Positions 24,039-33,680 of a stretch of 64,000 nucleotides of DNA are shown piece by piece. Position numbers and translations under genes: made by a program. The notes beneath the pieces are model-generated. The model searched no databases, was not told the origin of the DNA, and was given only the letters and a program-made list of their open reading frames with translations. Position 1 is the stretch's first letter, and the number at the start of each line of letters is the position of its first letter. This DNA comes from an uncultured Flavobacterium sp. (GTDB lineage Bacteria; Bacteroidota; Bacteroidia; Flavobacteriales; Flavobacteriaceae): assembly GCF_946478785.1 (NCBI RefSeq), contig NZ_CAMLDD010000009.1:1-64000 (forward strand). Reading direction: 5' to 3'.

Positions 24039-26166
24039 AATCTTGAGTTATTATAATTTTTGCATTTTCAATTCCAACTGACTTTACATATTCGTTTATT
24101 TCTACTAATTTATCCCTACTATTTGATACCCAGTCTAAGCTTTTCGAAGATCCGGGTAAAAGACAACCTTCTGTAGATTCAGCAGAATTTCCAGAGTGGA
24201 TAAGTATTGCTCTGTCTATACTAACATCGCTATTATATAATTTTAAAACATTCTTAAATTTTGTTCCATTATGCCAAACTAAATTATACGTACCAATTGG
24301 AACTCTTTGTTCAATTCCGGATATAGTAGTGTCCGGACCTTTTTCTTCTAATATGTACCCTGTTATATCTGAATCATCTATTGTGAATTCACCTATAGTT
24401 GATTTTTCTGTTTGCCATTTTCTAATTAATCTAATTGTGACGCTTGTCGATGTAGATTCTTTGGTTGTTATATTTTTACATTTATCCAATTGATAAACCT
24501 CTTTTGCTTTAACAAATGTTTTTCTTCTTTTTTCATAGTGACTTGCGTCTAAATTTTTATTTATAATTTTTGTAATTGCATCAACATTTGCTGGTTTAAA
24601 TCCAAGATCGGCTTTGATATTAAGGTTATTATTGATCCAATAGCTAAATGCTGACATTGCAGCATATTTCGGTTCTTCTAATAGCTCAGGATTTTTTATT
24701 AAATCACCTTTTCCGGGAAAAGCTTTTATAAAATCTTTATTAATTTGAGAATAATTATATTTTCCAGTCAATTGGATTAATCCTCTTCCAATGTAAGTAT
24801 ATCCTTCTTCCTTGCTTTCATTTCCTAAGTCATTACATTTTCCGCCAGGAGTTAAAACGCAAGACACTATATCTTCTTCTTTATCCACTTTTCTTAGACC
24901 ATATGCTCTAATAGCAATTTCGTATAAATTGCCTTTATAGGTTTCAGCTTCAGTTGGATTCCTTTTAAAATATCCAAATAAACTTTTAAGAGTCGTTACA
25001 CTATATCCATCAATCTCTTCTATTAATGTATTGAAACCTGTTTCAGATCCAAATTGATTTATTAAATGAGCTTTTCTTAAACATGTATCAATTTTGTATT
25101 TGACTCTTAATAAATTTATCTCCGTTATCAGTTTATCAGCTAAAGATTTATTTTTTGAAGCTGCTGGAAATATTGTTAAAATATCATCATATTTAAAGTC
25201 TTCATTACATTTTAAACATTCTCCTTTTTTCTTATCTTTCTTCTCATCCTCCTCATCCGGCACAAAAACCTTCATAACACTATTCGTAAAATCCATTGGA
25301 TCAGGTAAAAATATGGGTTTTATTTTGAAAGCTTCTTCAACCCAATCGTACTTTTTACCAGCTGCCGGCGGTTGTATTCCTTTTTGGTCTTTTTTGGATT
25401 CGCCTTTTGTTTCAGCAGGAGGTGTTTTTTTGGCTGGCTGTTTTTTGGATTCCGATTCGTAATCAGAATTGTTTACATTCAAATTATTGCTGCTAACCTT
25501 TTCTTGTTGAAATATTTCGGCGGTTACGTAATATTCATGGGTTTTTCCTTCATTAGCATTTCTTGCATTGGCTATTTTTTTGAAATCTGGTGTCAATATA
25601 AAATCAATATCAGCAATTCCGTTCCTTACAATGCCTGGAAGCGTTTTCGCCTTATTTTTTTCATTCTGCTTATCGTGTCCACCTCCGTCTGCATCATCCT
25701 CCCAAAGAGTAGCATGTACTGTCCTTCTATCCATGTGCAGGCAATGAACCCTTGCCTTGAGGGTTTGTCCGTAGGCTAATGGCTGAGTTGGTTTTTTACC
25801 GTTTTTGTCAAGTAATTCAACAGATTGAATTTTTGGAATTTCTGCCGGATGTGACTTGATATCAAGTCGTGCTATTTGTTCTCCTCGTTTTGCTAAAATA
25901 CGAATGCCTTTTCTATCAAGGCTTCTTTGTAAAAAGGTAAAAGAAACAATGTTTCCTGTTTTTTCATTCCCTTTTGCTTTTCTCCATTCACCACGTTCCA
26001 AAAGATAAACTTCCCATGTAACAGGATATTCGAAATTGTTATAAGTGGGAGAAGGAATGTGGTTTGGATAATAAGGCTCAATTTTAGGAAGCAGCGTGTT
26101 TACAGAATAAAATTCTTCTTTACCAACTTCTGGATTAGGGTTTCCTGTTATTTTAAAATCTGACAT
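24031..26166 (-). CDS. predicted cell-wall hydrolase: novel N-terminal region, GH19-like and DUF5675 domains
   Basis: The 711-residue protein has no signal peptide. Residues 1-230 form a beta-rich region with TFLQRSLDRKGI and LWEDDADGGGH. A Lys/Pro-rich linker follows (about 235-330, with a KCNE metal-knuckle-like ECLKC). Residues about 340-545 resemble a GH19 chitinase/lysozyme: FGSETGFNTLIEE (catalytic Glu candidate) and YIGRGLIQLTGKYNY. The C-terminal 140 residues are DUF5675-like, with IPIGTY-type VPIGTYNLVW and IHSGNSAESTEGCL, an H...GC pattern like L,D-transpeptidases. Lack of a signal plus a coupled SH3 lipoprotein suggests export by a contractile (type VI-like) system (inference; no such genes are in the window). 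Confidence 0.78.
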   Translation of the reverse strand: MSDFKITGNPNPEVGKEEFYSVNTLLPKIEPYYPNHIPSPTYNNFEYPVTWEVYLLERGEWRKAKGNEKTGNIVSFTFLQRSLDRKGIRILAKRGEQIARLDIKSHPAEIPKIQSVELLDKNGKKPTQPLAYGQTLKARVHCLHMDRRTVHATLWEDDADGGGHDKQNEKNKAKTLPGIVRNGIADIDFILTPDFKKIANARNANEGKTHEYYVTAEIFQQEKVSSNNLNVNNSDYESESKKQPAKKTPPAETKGESKKDQKGIQPPAAGKKYDWVEEAFKIKPIFLPDPMDFTNSVMKVFVPDEEDEKKDKKKGECLKCNEDFKYDDILTIFPAASKNKSLADKLITEINLLRVKYKIDTCLRKAHLINQFGSETGFNTLIEEIDGYSVTTLKSLFGYFKRNPTEAETYKGNLYEIAIRAYGLRKVDKEEDIVSCVLTPGGKCNDLGNESKEEGYTYIGRGLIQLTGKYNYSQINKDFIKAFPGKGDLIKNPELLEEPKYAAMSAFSYWINNNLNIKADLGFKPANVDAITKIINKNLDASHYEKRRKTFVKAKEVYQLDKCKNITTKESTSTSVTIRLIRKWQTEKSTIGEFTIDDSDITGYILEEKGPDTTISGIEQRVPIGTYNLVWHNGTKFKNVLKLYNSDVSIDRAILIHSGNSAESTEGCLLPGSSKSLDWVSNSRDKLVEINEYVKSVGIENAKIIITQDYE

Positions 26167-26284
26167 TTATATCGTATTAGGGGCAATAATTGTAATAAGA
26201 GTTTTCTTTAATTTTTTGACGAATATAATTATTAAATCACTTAAAAACAATTCAAATAAAAATAAATTTCTTACAAATTTTATT

Positions 26285-26362
26285 TATAGCCCTGATGGCA
26301 GCGGCATCCTTTTGTGCCGGGGTTCGGCATAAAAGATACAGCGTACAGCAGGAAACAGCTCC
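26285..26362 (+). repeat. structured dispersed repeat, copy 1
   Basis: The element has flanks TAGCCCTGATGGCAGCGGCAT and GATACAGC...CAGCAGGAAACAGCTCC around a hairpin (arms 26307-26317 and 26323-26333, loop GGGTT). An inverted copy is at 39254-39329. The stems of the two copies differ by paired changes. It occupies the gene-free region 26167-26443. Confidence 0.9.
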
Positions 26363-26383
26363 TGATTATTATTAGAATAAATA

Positions 26384-26422
26384 AAAAACCGCCTCAAATA
26401 GCACTTTGAGGCGGTTTTTTTT
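26384..26422 (-). terminator. bidirectional terminator of the TonB receptor gene
   Basis: A perfect 13-bp stem AAACCGCCTCAAA (26386-26398) pairs with 26405-26417 around a 6-base loop, with A and T runs on both sides. It is 22 bases downstream of the receptor stop. Confidence 0.93.
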
Positions 26423-26443
26423 ATGATGAAACAGAAATGGTTT

Positions 26444-28900
26444 TTAGAATTTGTATGTTACACCTACTCTAAAGTTTCTTGGTGGTTCGGTTTGCCAGTA
26501 ATAGACTCCATTACTAACCCATTGGTAGAATGAACCGCTATACAAATATTCATCTAAGATATTAAAGACATTGGCCGTGACTTTAAATTTTTTGGTTTCA
26601 TACGACAATCCGCCATCTAATTTAAAATAATTAGGTAATCTTTCTAATCCTTCGCTCCAGGTATCCGTTTGACGTCCTGCAAGATATGTTCCTCCAATAG
26701 ATGCACCTAAACCTTTTAATATTCCGGTAGGAACAGTATAGTTTAACCATGCATTTGCTACGTGTTTAGAATATCCCGGAACTATATCACCTTCACTAAA
26801 AGTGCTGACATTAGCTTCGGTTACTTTTGATTCCGTAAAGGCATAATTAGCAATTAAGTTTAAACCATCAACTATTCTACCTCTTAAATCAACTTCAAAA
26901 CCTTCAGCTGTTTTTTCTCCTAATGTTGTACTGTAAACAATTCCAGGTACATAGAAATCGTCGTCAGGTCCTGGCTGAACAGGATCTGAAGTAAGTTCAT
27001 TTTGTTTAATGATACTATATGCAGAAACGGTGGTGCTCCAGGTACCGTTAAACCAGTCTTTTTTAATACCTATCTCACGGTTTGTACCTGTAAGTGGTTT
27101 TATGTTTTCTGTTGGTCTCACTCTTCCGGACTGTGGTGTGAATGCCTGATCGTATACTCCATAAACAGCCAAAGAAGGTGTTACTGACCAGCTTAATCCT
27201 ATACGAGGCGTAATGTGGCTATCTGCAGCGGGATCACTATAACTGCTGGTTTGCTTAATCCAGGTGTAACGTGCTGCTAAAGTAAGTCTTACTTTATTTT
27301 CAAAGAAACCTAATTCATCCTGAACATATCCGGCTGCAAATTGCTGGCCATATAATCCAGCTGCCCTCTGGCTTAAAGGTGTGCTTTCATCAAAATTTGG
27401 CAGCCCATTTGCCGGTGTTTCATAATCAGGATTTAAAATATTAAAAGGATCTTCTAAAGTATCTAATGCGTGAGTTTGTCCCCAATCGGCCATATAATCT
27501 TTTCTTCCTAAATCCATACCTCCTAAAAGTTTATGACTTACAGGACCTGTATTGAATTTTCCATTCAGGAAAATCTGGCCTAAAAACATATCGCTTTCTG
27601 CATCCCAAATACTAACACTTCTGATAATTTCTCCCTGAGACAAAACTTCAGTATCTAAAGAACCATTTGCATCAGTATCAATACTTACGGGACCAACCGC
27701 TCCTGGCCAGGAGCTGTAACCATCCATTAAATATTTAAAATAAGAAGTCTGTGCTGTTAATTTCCAATTACTGTCAAAATTGTGTTCAAACATTAAATAA
27801 CCACTGTGGTCATTAATTTTTGTATCAGGTAAACCTGGCTGAGTCATAGTAAAATCAACAGGTGTAGTGGCATAGCCTTCATTTGCTGAACCAAAAACAT
27901 AATACGAACCTACTTCGCTCGTATTAGCAAACTGTCCGTTATATTCTAATGTTACTTTTGTTTTATCGCTTAATTGATAAGAAAAAACCGGGGCTATAAC
28001 GTAGCGGTCATTATGTTCAAAAGGTCTGTGAGATCCCTTTTTTTGAAAAGCACCATTAAAACGGTAAAGGAATTTTCCGGCTTTATCAAATTTTCCGTCT
28101 AAGTCAATACTGGCACGATAAAAATCGAAACTTCCTGCTAAAACGCTGGCCTCACCTTTAGTAATTCCGGTTGGTTTTTTTGTTACCACATTGTACAGAC
28201 CACTTGGGTCACCGCTTGAAAGCATAAAACCTGCAGGACCCTTTACGAATTCGATATGATCTACGAAACTCATGTCTTCTGTAAGTGGTCCCCAGAAAGA
28301 AGATACTACATTGAAGCCATTTCTAAATGCCTGAATTTGTGATCCACGCATACTAATATTAGTATACATATCGCCCCAGTGCTCTAAACGAACAGCACCA
28401 CTCACGTTACGAATAACTCCGTCGCTCATACTGGTAATTTGCTGATCTTTTAACGTTTGAGAACTAACAATTTGAATATTCTGAGGGATTTCTAATACCG
28501 GAGTATTAAGACGCAACGATAAAGAAGGTTTGTCTTGTTTGTATTTGTTTTTTGTGATAATTACTTCATCAAGATCTTCCTGACTTTCAGAAAGTGTGAA
28601 GTTTTTTGTAGTCGTTTGATTTGCTAAAATCTCTATTTTTTCTTCTACCGATTTAATTCCGATAGAGTTGATTGCAATAACATAGCTTCCCGGTTTAACA
28701 TTTCTGATTTCATACTGACCATTTGTAGTGGTAACAGCTGTATACTTTGTTCCTTTAAGTTTTATCGAAATATTTCCGGCAGGAAGATTTCCGCTTAAAG
28801 AGACTTTTCCGTTTACTTTTCCAGGTTCCTGACTTAACATGTTTAGTGAACTTAAAAACAGTAAACTAAATAACAGTTTTTTGATGGTATTTATATTCAT
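26444..28900 (-). CDS. TonB-dependent siderophore receptor
   Basis: The 818-residue outer-membrane protein starts with a signal peptide, followed by a CarboxypepD-like beta-sandwich (about 30-110, GNISIKLKGTKY and GQYEIRNVKPGSYVI). The plug domain follows (VLEIPQNIQIVSSQ, RGSQIQAFRNG, VKGPAGFMLSSGDPSG), then a 22-strand barrel ending PPRNFRVGVTYKF with the terminal Phe. The plug is FhuA/FoxA-like, so it likely imports a ferric siderophore. It is a single transcription unit with its own promoter and terminator. The exact ligand is unknown. Confidence 0.93.
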   Translation of the reverse strand: MNINTIKKLLFSLLFLSSLNMLSQEPGKVNGKVSLSGNLPAGNISIKLKGTKYTAVTTTNGQYEIRNVKPGSYVIAINSIGIKSVEEKIEILANQTTTKNFTLSESQEDLDEVIITKNKYKQDKPSLSLRLNTPVLEIPQNIQIVSSQTLKDQQITSMSDGVIRNVSGAVRLEHWGDMYTNISMRGSQIQAFRNGFNVVSSFWGPLTEDMSFVDHIEFVKGPAGFMLSSGDPSGLYNVVTKKPTGITKGEASVLAGSFDFYRASIDLDGKFDKAGKFLYRFNGAFQKKGSHRPFEHNDRYVIAPVFSYQLSDKTKVTLEYNGQFANTSEVGSYYVFGSANEGYATTPVDFTMTQPGLPDTKINDHSGYLMFEHNFDSNWKLTAQTSYFKYLMDGYSSWPGAVGPVSIDTDANGSLDTEVLSQGEIIRSVSIWDAESDMFLGQIFLNGKFNTGPVSHKLLGGMDLGRKDYMADWGQTHALDTLEDPFNILNPDYETPANGLPNFDESTPLSQRAAGLYGQQFAAGYVQDELGFFENKVRLTLAARYTWIKQTSSYSDPAADSHITPRIGLSWSVTPSLAVYGVYDQAFTPQSGRVRPTENIKPLTGTNREIGIKKDWFNGTWSTTVSAYSIIKQNELTSDPVQPGPDDDFYVPGIVYSTTLGEKTAEGFEVDLRGRIVDGLNLIANYAFTESKVTEANVSTFSEGDIVPGYSKHVANAWLNYTVPTGILKGLGASIGGTYLAGRQTDTWSEGLERLPNYFKLDGGLSYETKKFKVTANVFNILDEYLYSGSFYQWVSNGVYYWQTEPPRNFRVGVTYKF

Positions 28901-28928
28901 CTTTGGTAAGGGTTAATTTTTAATGGGG

Positions 28929-28960
28929 CAAAAGTAATGTCAAAAACTCTTTTATCCAAA
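28929..28960 (-). promoter_or_regulatory. promoter of the TonB receptor gene
   Basis: On the minus strand TTTG (28960-28957), a 20-base spacer and TACTTTTG (28936-28929) form a full match to the Bacteroidetes promoter, with the ATG 28 bases further. Confidence 0.75.
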
Positions 28961-28969
28961 TTATTTTTA

Positions 28970-28984
28970 CTTATTCTAAATAAG
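28970..28984. promoter_or_regulatory. palindrome, possible Fur-type site upstream of the TonB receptor
   Basis: CTTATT-CTA-AATAAG is a perfect 6-bp palindrome, immediately upstream of the -33 element. Its core TTATTCTAAAT recurs in inverted form at 29187-29197. An iron-responsive regulator is plausible (inference). Confidence 0.5.
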
Positions 28985-29186
28985 AATTGTAAAAATGATA
29001 TTAAAATATTAAGTTGATTTTTGGAAGATTTAAGCTCTGTTCTCTGATGTAAAAGTTTAAATTTCTTTCCTGTATTAATTTATTAAGTATGAAAAATACA
29101 CTTATAGCAGCAGTAGCCTCAAAAAACAATGTATGAGCAGAGGGTTATTAGATTTACATTGCAAAACGGGTCTCTAAATTTTCTTA

Positions 29187-29197
29187 ATTTAGAATAA
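29187..29197. promoter_or_regulatory. inverted copy of the 11-bp motif upstream of the FAD oxidoreductase
   Basis: ATTTAGAATAA is the exact complement of the 11-mer at 28971-28981. It lies 19 bases upstream of the TATTTTTG -7-like box at 29216-29223 and 71 bases upstream of the ATG. The rest of the 28901-29267 gap holds only a decayed AT-rich sequence. Confidence 0.5.
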
Positions 29198-29267
29198 AAA
29201 CAAGTGAAATAACAGTATTTTTGTAACCGAAAAAAAGGTTAAATCAGTTTGGTTAAAATTCAGTATA

Positions 29268-32174
29268 ATGTCAATACTTAAGGAATTACAACAATTATCA
29301 GCATCGTTGGAAGGAACACTTTTATACGATGATCTTCATAAAACGCTTTATTCGACCGATGCATCGGTGTACCGAATCAAACCCAATGCGGTGGCAATAC
29401 CGAAAACGAATGCCGATATTACCAAACTGATCAAATTCGCAGCCAGACATAACATTTCGATTACACCAAGAACTGCAGGAACTTCACTGGCAGGTCAGGC
29501 AGTAGGAGACGGATTGGTGGTGGATGTTTCGAAGTATTTTACCAAAATCATTTCGTTTGATGCCGAAAAGAAAACCGTGACAGTCCAGCCGGGTGTTATT
29601 CGTGATGAACTGAATTTATTTTTAAGACCTCACGGCGTATTTTTTGCCCCGATTACATCAACGTCAAACCGCGCGATGATTGGCGGTATGGTAGGAAATA
29701 ATTCATCCGGAACCACTTCGATTCGATACGGTGTTACGCGTGATAAAATTACTGAGGTAAAAGCAATTTTAAGCGACGGTTCCGAAGTGGTTTTTAAAGA
29801 TTTGACCCCTGCTGAATTTATAGAAAAGACCAAAGGAGATACTTTAGAAAGTAAAATATACAAAACGATTTATGACGAACTTTCAGCAAAAGAAACTCAG
29901 GACGAAATTGTAAAAGAGTTTCCGAAGCCCGAAATTCACCGAAGAAATACGGGTTATGCGGTTGATATTCTGCTGAAATCGGAATTATTTGGCGGTACAG
30001 AACCGACAATCAACCTTGGAAAACTGCTTTGCGGAAGCGAAGGAACGCTGGCTTTTACAACCGAAGTTACACTAAAAGTGGATGATCTTCCGCCAGCACA
30101 CAGCATTATGGTCGTAGGACATTATCATACGATTCAGGAGTCTTTAGAGTCGGTTGTGGTGGCGATGAAACACCATTTGTACACCTGCGAAATGATTGAC
30201 GACACCATTTTGGATTGTACGAAAACGAATCGGGAACATGTAAAAAATCGTTTCTTTTTGCAGGGTGAACCAAAAGCAATTATGATGTTTGAAGTAGCTG
30301 CTCATACTTTGGAAGATGCCGAAAAACAGGCTGATGCACTTATCGCCGATTTAGAAAAACATAATTTTGGTTACGCCCGTGTAAAGATTTATGGTGCTGA
30401 TATCGATAAAGCAAATGAACTCAGAAAAGCCGGTCTTGGACTTTTAGGAAGTATTGTTGGGGATAATAAAGCAGCCGATTCTATTGAAGATACAGCAGTT
30501 GAATTGAGTGATTTACCAAATTATATTGCAGAATTCTCTGCGATGATGTTAGGCCACGGCCAGGAAGCGATTTATTATGCGCATGCCGGTGCCGGAGAAT
30601 TGCACCTTCGTCCGGTTTTGAATCTGAAGAAAACAGAAGATTTAAAACTATTCAGAACCATTGCAACAGAAGTGGCTCACTTGGTTAAAAAATATAAAGG
30701 TTCACTAAGCGGGGAACACGGCGACGGAATTGTGCGCGGAGAGTTTATTCCGTTTATGATTGGTGAGAAGAATTACGAACTCTTGAAAAGAATCAAACTG
30801 GCTTTTGACCCGAATTCGGTTTTGAATATCGGGAAGATTGTCAACGCGCTGAAAATGGACGAAAACCATCGTGTAGTTTCCGGCAGGGTAGAACCTGATA
30901 TTAAAACATTTCAGGATTTCTCAGATAGTTTAGGGATTTTACGTGCAGCCGAAAAGTGCAACGGTTCCGGAGATTGTAGAAAATTGCCATCGGCAGGAGG
31001 AGCGATGTGTCCGAGTTATCGTGCGACCAAAAATGAAAAAGAAACAACGCGTGCGAGAGCGAATGCGCTGCGTGAATATTTGACGTATTCTGAAAAAGAA
31101 AATAAATTCGACCAGAAAGAATTATATGAAGTTTTTGAATTGTGTGTGAGCTGTAAAGCCTGCGCCAGCGAATGTCCGAGTAATGTGGATGTTGCCACCT
31201 TAAAAGCCGAATTTTTATACCAATACCAAAAAGCAAACGGATTTTCAACCCGAAACAAAATTTTTGCTAACAACGCAAAACTGAATAAGATGGGAAGTTT
31301 GTTTCCGTCGATCACCAATTTTATTTCGAATCAGCCATTCGTTAAAAAAAGTATGGGAATTGCAACGGAAAGACAAGTTCCGCTTTTGGCGAAAAAGACT
31401 TTTAGAAAATGGTTTGAAAATCATAAACCTGCAATTACGGATTTTCCCAACGGAAGATTGTATTTGTTTGTGGATGAATTTACTAATTATTATGATGTTA
31501 ATATCGGAATTGATGCTTTTGAATTATTGACGAAATTAGGGTATCAGGTTCTGGTTATCGACCATGAAGAAAGTGGAAGGGCTTATTTATCAAAAGGATT
31601 TTTGGAAGAAGCCAAGAAAATAGCCAATCATAATGTGAACGTTTTTAAAGATCTGGTTTTAGGAAATGCGCCTTTGGTTGGTCTTGAACCTTCGGCAATT
31701 TTGACTTTCAGGGACGAATATTTGCGTTTGGCAGATGATAAGGAAGCTGCTGAGAAACTTTCGCATGATACCTATACAATCGAAGAATTCTTTAAAAAAG
31801 AAATTATTGATGGTAAAATTACATCGGATTCTTTTTCAGAAGAAAAGAAAGAAATCAAGATTCACGGACACTGTCACCAGAAATCATTGAGTTCAGTTGA
31901 AGCTACTTTCTCGATGCTGAATTTACCAACAAATAATACAGTTACGATTTACAATTCGGGCTGTTGCGGAATGGCAGGTTCTTTTGGTTATGAAAAAGAA
32001 CATTATCAGGTAAGTATGCAAATGGGAGAAGATACTTTATTCCCAAAAGTGCGAAACACCGCCGAAAATGTAAAAATTGCTGCGGCGGGAACGAGCTGCC
32101 GTCATCAAATTTATGATGGAACGAGCAGGGAAGCACAGCATCCGGTAAGTATTCTGAGAAGCTGTTTAAAGTGA
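29268..32174 (+). CDS. fused FAD-linked oxidase / 4Fe-4S oxidoreductase (YdiJ/GlcD-GlcF type)
   Basis: This 968-residue protein is a fusion. Residues 1 to about 530 form a FAD-binding PCMH domain plus FAD-oxidase C domain (AVAIPKTNADITKL, TPRTAGTSLAGQAVG, GEHGDGIVRGEF). Residues about 560-660 hold two 4Fe-4S cysteine clusters (CNGSGDC near 564 and CVSCKACASECP near 626). The C-terminus has a CCG domain (HGHCHQKSL and SGCCGMAGS near 897). The family oxidises D-lactate, glycolate or D-2-hydroxyglutarate at the membrane; the substrate is not determinable here. It is divergent from the TonB receptor. Confidence 0.9.
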   Translation: MSILKELQQLSASLEGTLLYDDLHKTLYSTDASVYRIKPNAVAIPKTNADITKLIKFAARHNISITPRTAGTSLAGQAVGDGLVVDVSKYFTKIISFDAEKKTVTVQPGVIRDELNLFLRPHGVFFAPITSTSNRAMIGGMVGNNSSGTTSIRYGVTRDKITEVKAILSDGSEVVFKDLTPAEFIEKTKGDTLESKIYKTIYDELSAKETQDEIVKEFPKPEIHRRNTGYAVDILLKSELFGGTEPTINLGKLLCGSEGTLAFTTEVTLKVDDLPPAHSIMVVGHYHTIQESLESVVVAMKHHLYTCEMIDDTILDCTKTNREHVKNRFFLQGEPKAIMMFEVAAHTLEDAEKQADALIADLEKHNFGYARVKIYGADIDKANELRKAGLGLLGSIVGDNKAADSIEDTAVELSDLPNYIAEFSAMMLGHGQEAIYYAHAGAGELHLRPVLNLKKTEDLKLFRTIATEVAHLVKKYKGSLSGEHGDGIVRGEFIPFMIGEKNYELLKRIKLAFDPNSVLNIGKIVNALKMDENHRVVSGRVEPDIKTFQDFSDSLGILRAAEKCNGSGDCRKLPSAGGAMCPSYRATKNEKETTRARANALREYLTYSEKENKFDQKELYEVFELCVSCKACASECPSNVDVATLKAEFLYQYQKANGFSTRNKIFANNAKLNKMGSLFPSITNFISNQPFVKKSMGIATERQVPLLAKKTFRKWFENHKPAITDFPNGRLYLFVDEFTNYYDVNIGIDAFELLTKLGYQVLVIDHEESGRAYLSKGFLEEAKKIANHNVNVFKDLVLGNAPLVGLEPSAILTFRDEYLRLADDKEAAEKLSHDTYTIEEFFKKEIIDGKITSDSFSEEKKEIKIHGHCHQKSLSSVEATFSMLNLPTNNTVTIYNSGCCGMAGSFGYEKEHYQVSMQMGEDTLFPKVRNTAENVKIAAAGTSCRHQIYDGTSREAQHPVSILRSCLK

Positions 32175-32180
32175 GGGTTG

Positions 32181-32410
32181 GCACGCTGATGACACGGATT
32201 TAAACTGGTTTACGCGGATTATTTTTAATCATTATTATCTGTAATTGGTGGCAGAATTTTTTCACGCAGATTTGGCAGATTTGAGCAGATTTAAAAAGAT
32301 TTTTTTAAGCTTAGCAAATAAATAATCTGCGCATATCTGCTAAATCTTTTTAAAATCTGCGTGAAACAAAAACTCAGCGTTAATCCGCATAAATCCGTGT
32401 CATCGGCGTT
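32181..32410. repeat. long imperfect inverted repeat, ACGCAGATT family copy 1
   Basis: The outer arms GCACGCTGATGACACGGATTT (near 32181-32201) and its near-complement ending at 32410 enclose a second pair (CACGCAGATTTGGC and AAATCTGCGTG). The element fills the gap between the FAD oxidoreductase and the first Idh gene. Confidence 0.85.
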
Positions 32411-33568
32411 CTAAAAATTAAGTGCGACTTTTTTGCCAGTTTCAGCAGCTTTGTAGATTGCATTTATGACCCTAATATCTTTCAGCCCTTCTTCTCCTGT
32501 AATATGGCTGGGCAGTTTTTTGTTTTCCAGTAATAATTTCGCAATTTCATCCATTTGCGTTTGCTGCTGGTTGATAACCGGAAATTTTAATGGTCCGTTT
32601 GATGATTTTCCTTCAAACGGTCCATAGCTTAAAGCTGGACTTAATTCAAATGACCCTTCATCAGCAGAAGCATAAAGCCGGTCAATATTGTAGCTGACAG
32701 ATGTATTGCAATTGGCCATAGCGCCACTTGGAAATTCCATTTGCCATGAAATACTTTCCTCTGTCTCAGAAAAAATTTGTTTGTTATGTATAGTGCCAAA
32801 TTGTGCTGTTACGGCAATTGGCTCTTCCCCCAAAATATAACGACTTGCCTGAATACAATAAACTCCCAAATCCATTAATGGGCCTCCGCCTAATTTTTTG
32901 TTAAGCCTCCATTCGTTTCGATCATTTAAATTAACAGTGCTTTTTGTGTCACGAGGATCATGTATTTGATAACCAAGAGAGGCTTCAATGTAACGAACTT
33001 GTCCAAAAACTTTCTGCTGTCCTAATCGTTTTATTTCCAAATGTGTTGGTTCGTAATGCAGGCGATAACCAATCGCCAATTGAACATTCTTGTCATTGCA
33101 GGCTTTTATCATTTCTTCGCAATCTTTTACAGTAACCGCCATTGGTTTTTCGGTAATTACATGTTTGCCGGCTTTTGCTGCGCGAATGACAAATTCTTTA
33201 TGAAGTCCGTTTGGAACAACAACATATACTAAGTCAATGTCTTTGTTTTTGATGATTTCGTCAAAGTTTTGATAATTATAAATGTTCTTGTCAGGAATAT
33301 TGTATTGACTTTTCCATTTTTCAGCCTTTTCTGGAGTGCCGGTCACTATTCCCGCAAGATTACAATATTCAGAAATCTGAATTCCTTTTGCCAGCATTGA
33401 GGCATAATTTCCAAGACCGCAAAGCGCGACATTTAATTTTTTTCCAGTGTATGGAATTTTATTTTTTAGCGGTTCCTCTAAAAAAGATGGGAGCGTTGTC
33501 ATAATTACCGAAGCACCAACTCCAACCCCAAATTTATTCACAAATGATCGTCTTGAAATTTTTCCCAT
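32411..33568 (-). CDS. Tat-exported Gfo/Idh/MocA family oxidoreductase, paralogue 1
   Basis: The 385-residue protein starts with a twin-arginine signal (SRRSFVNKFGVGVGASVI, RR at 6-7), like exported glucose-fructose oxidoreductase. The Rossmann NAD(P) domain starts at LNVALCGLGNYA and carries EKPMAVTV, the family signature with the catalytic Lys. The C-terminal domain has GGGPLMDLGVYCIQA and the substrate-site Tyr/His region. It probably oxidises or reduces a sugar-related substrate in the periplasm. It is 306 bases from its paralogue, same strand. The substrate is unknown. Confidence 0.88.
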   Translation of the reverse strand: MGKISRRSFVNKFGVGVGASVIMTTLPSFLEEPLKNKIPYTGKKLNVALCGLGNYASMLAKGIQISEYCNLAGIVTGTPEKAEKWKSQYNIPDKNIYNYQNFDEIIKNKDIDLVYVVVPNGLHKEFVIRAAKAGKHVITEKPMAVTVKDCEEMIKACNDKNVQLAIGYRLHYEPTHLEIKRLGQQKVFGQVRYIEASLGYQIHDPRDTKSTVNLNDRNEWRLNKKLGGGPLMDLGVYCIQASRYILGEEPIAVTAQFGTIHNKQIFSETEESISWQMEFPSGAMANCNTSVSYNIDRLYASADEGSFELSPALSYGPFEGKSSNGPLKFPVINQQQTQMDEIAKLLLENKKLPSHITGEEGLKDIRVINAIYKAAETGKKVALNF

Positions 33569-33680
33569 AATAATTTATCGCTTAGTTAAATTGTAATTTA
33601 TAAGTAAGCTTTTTTGATAAATGTTACATGTTTTATGGATGTATGATAATTGGATTCCGATGTTACTGATTAGGCAGGTT

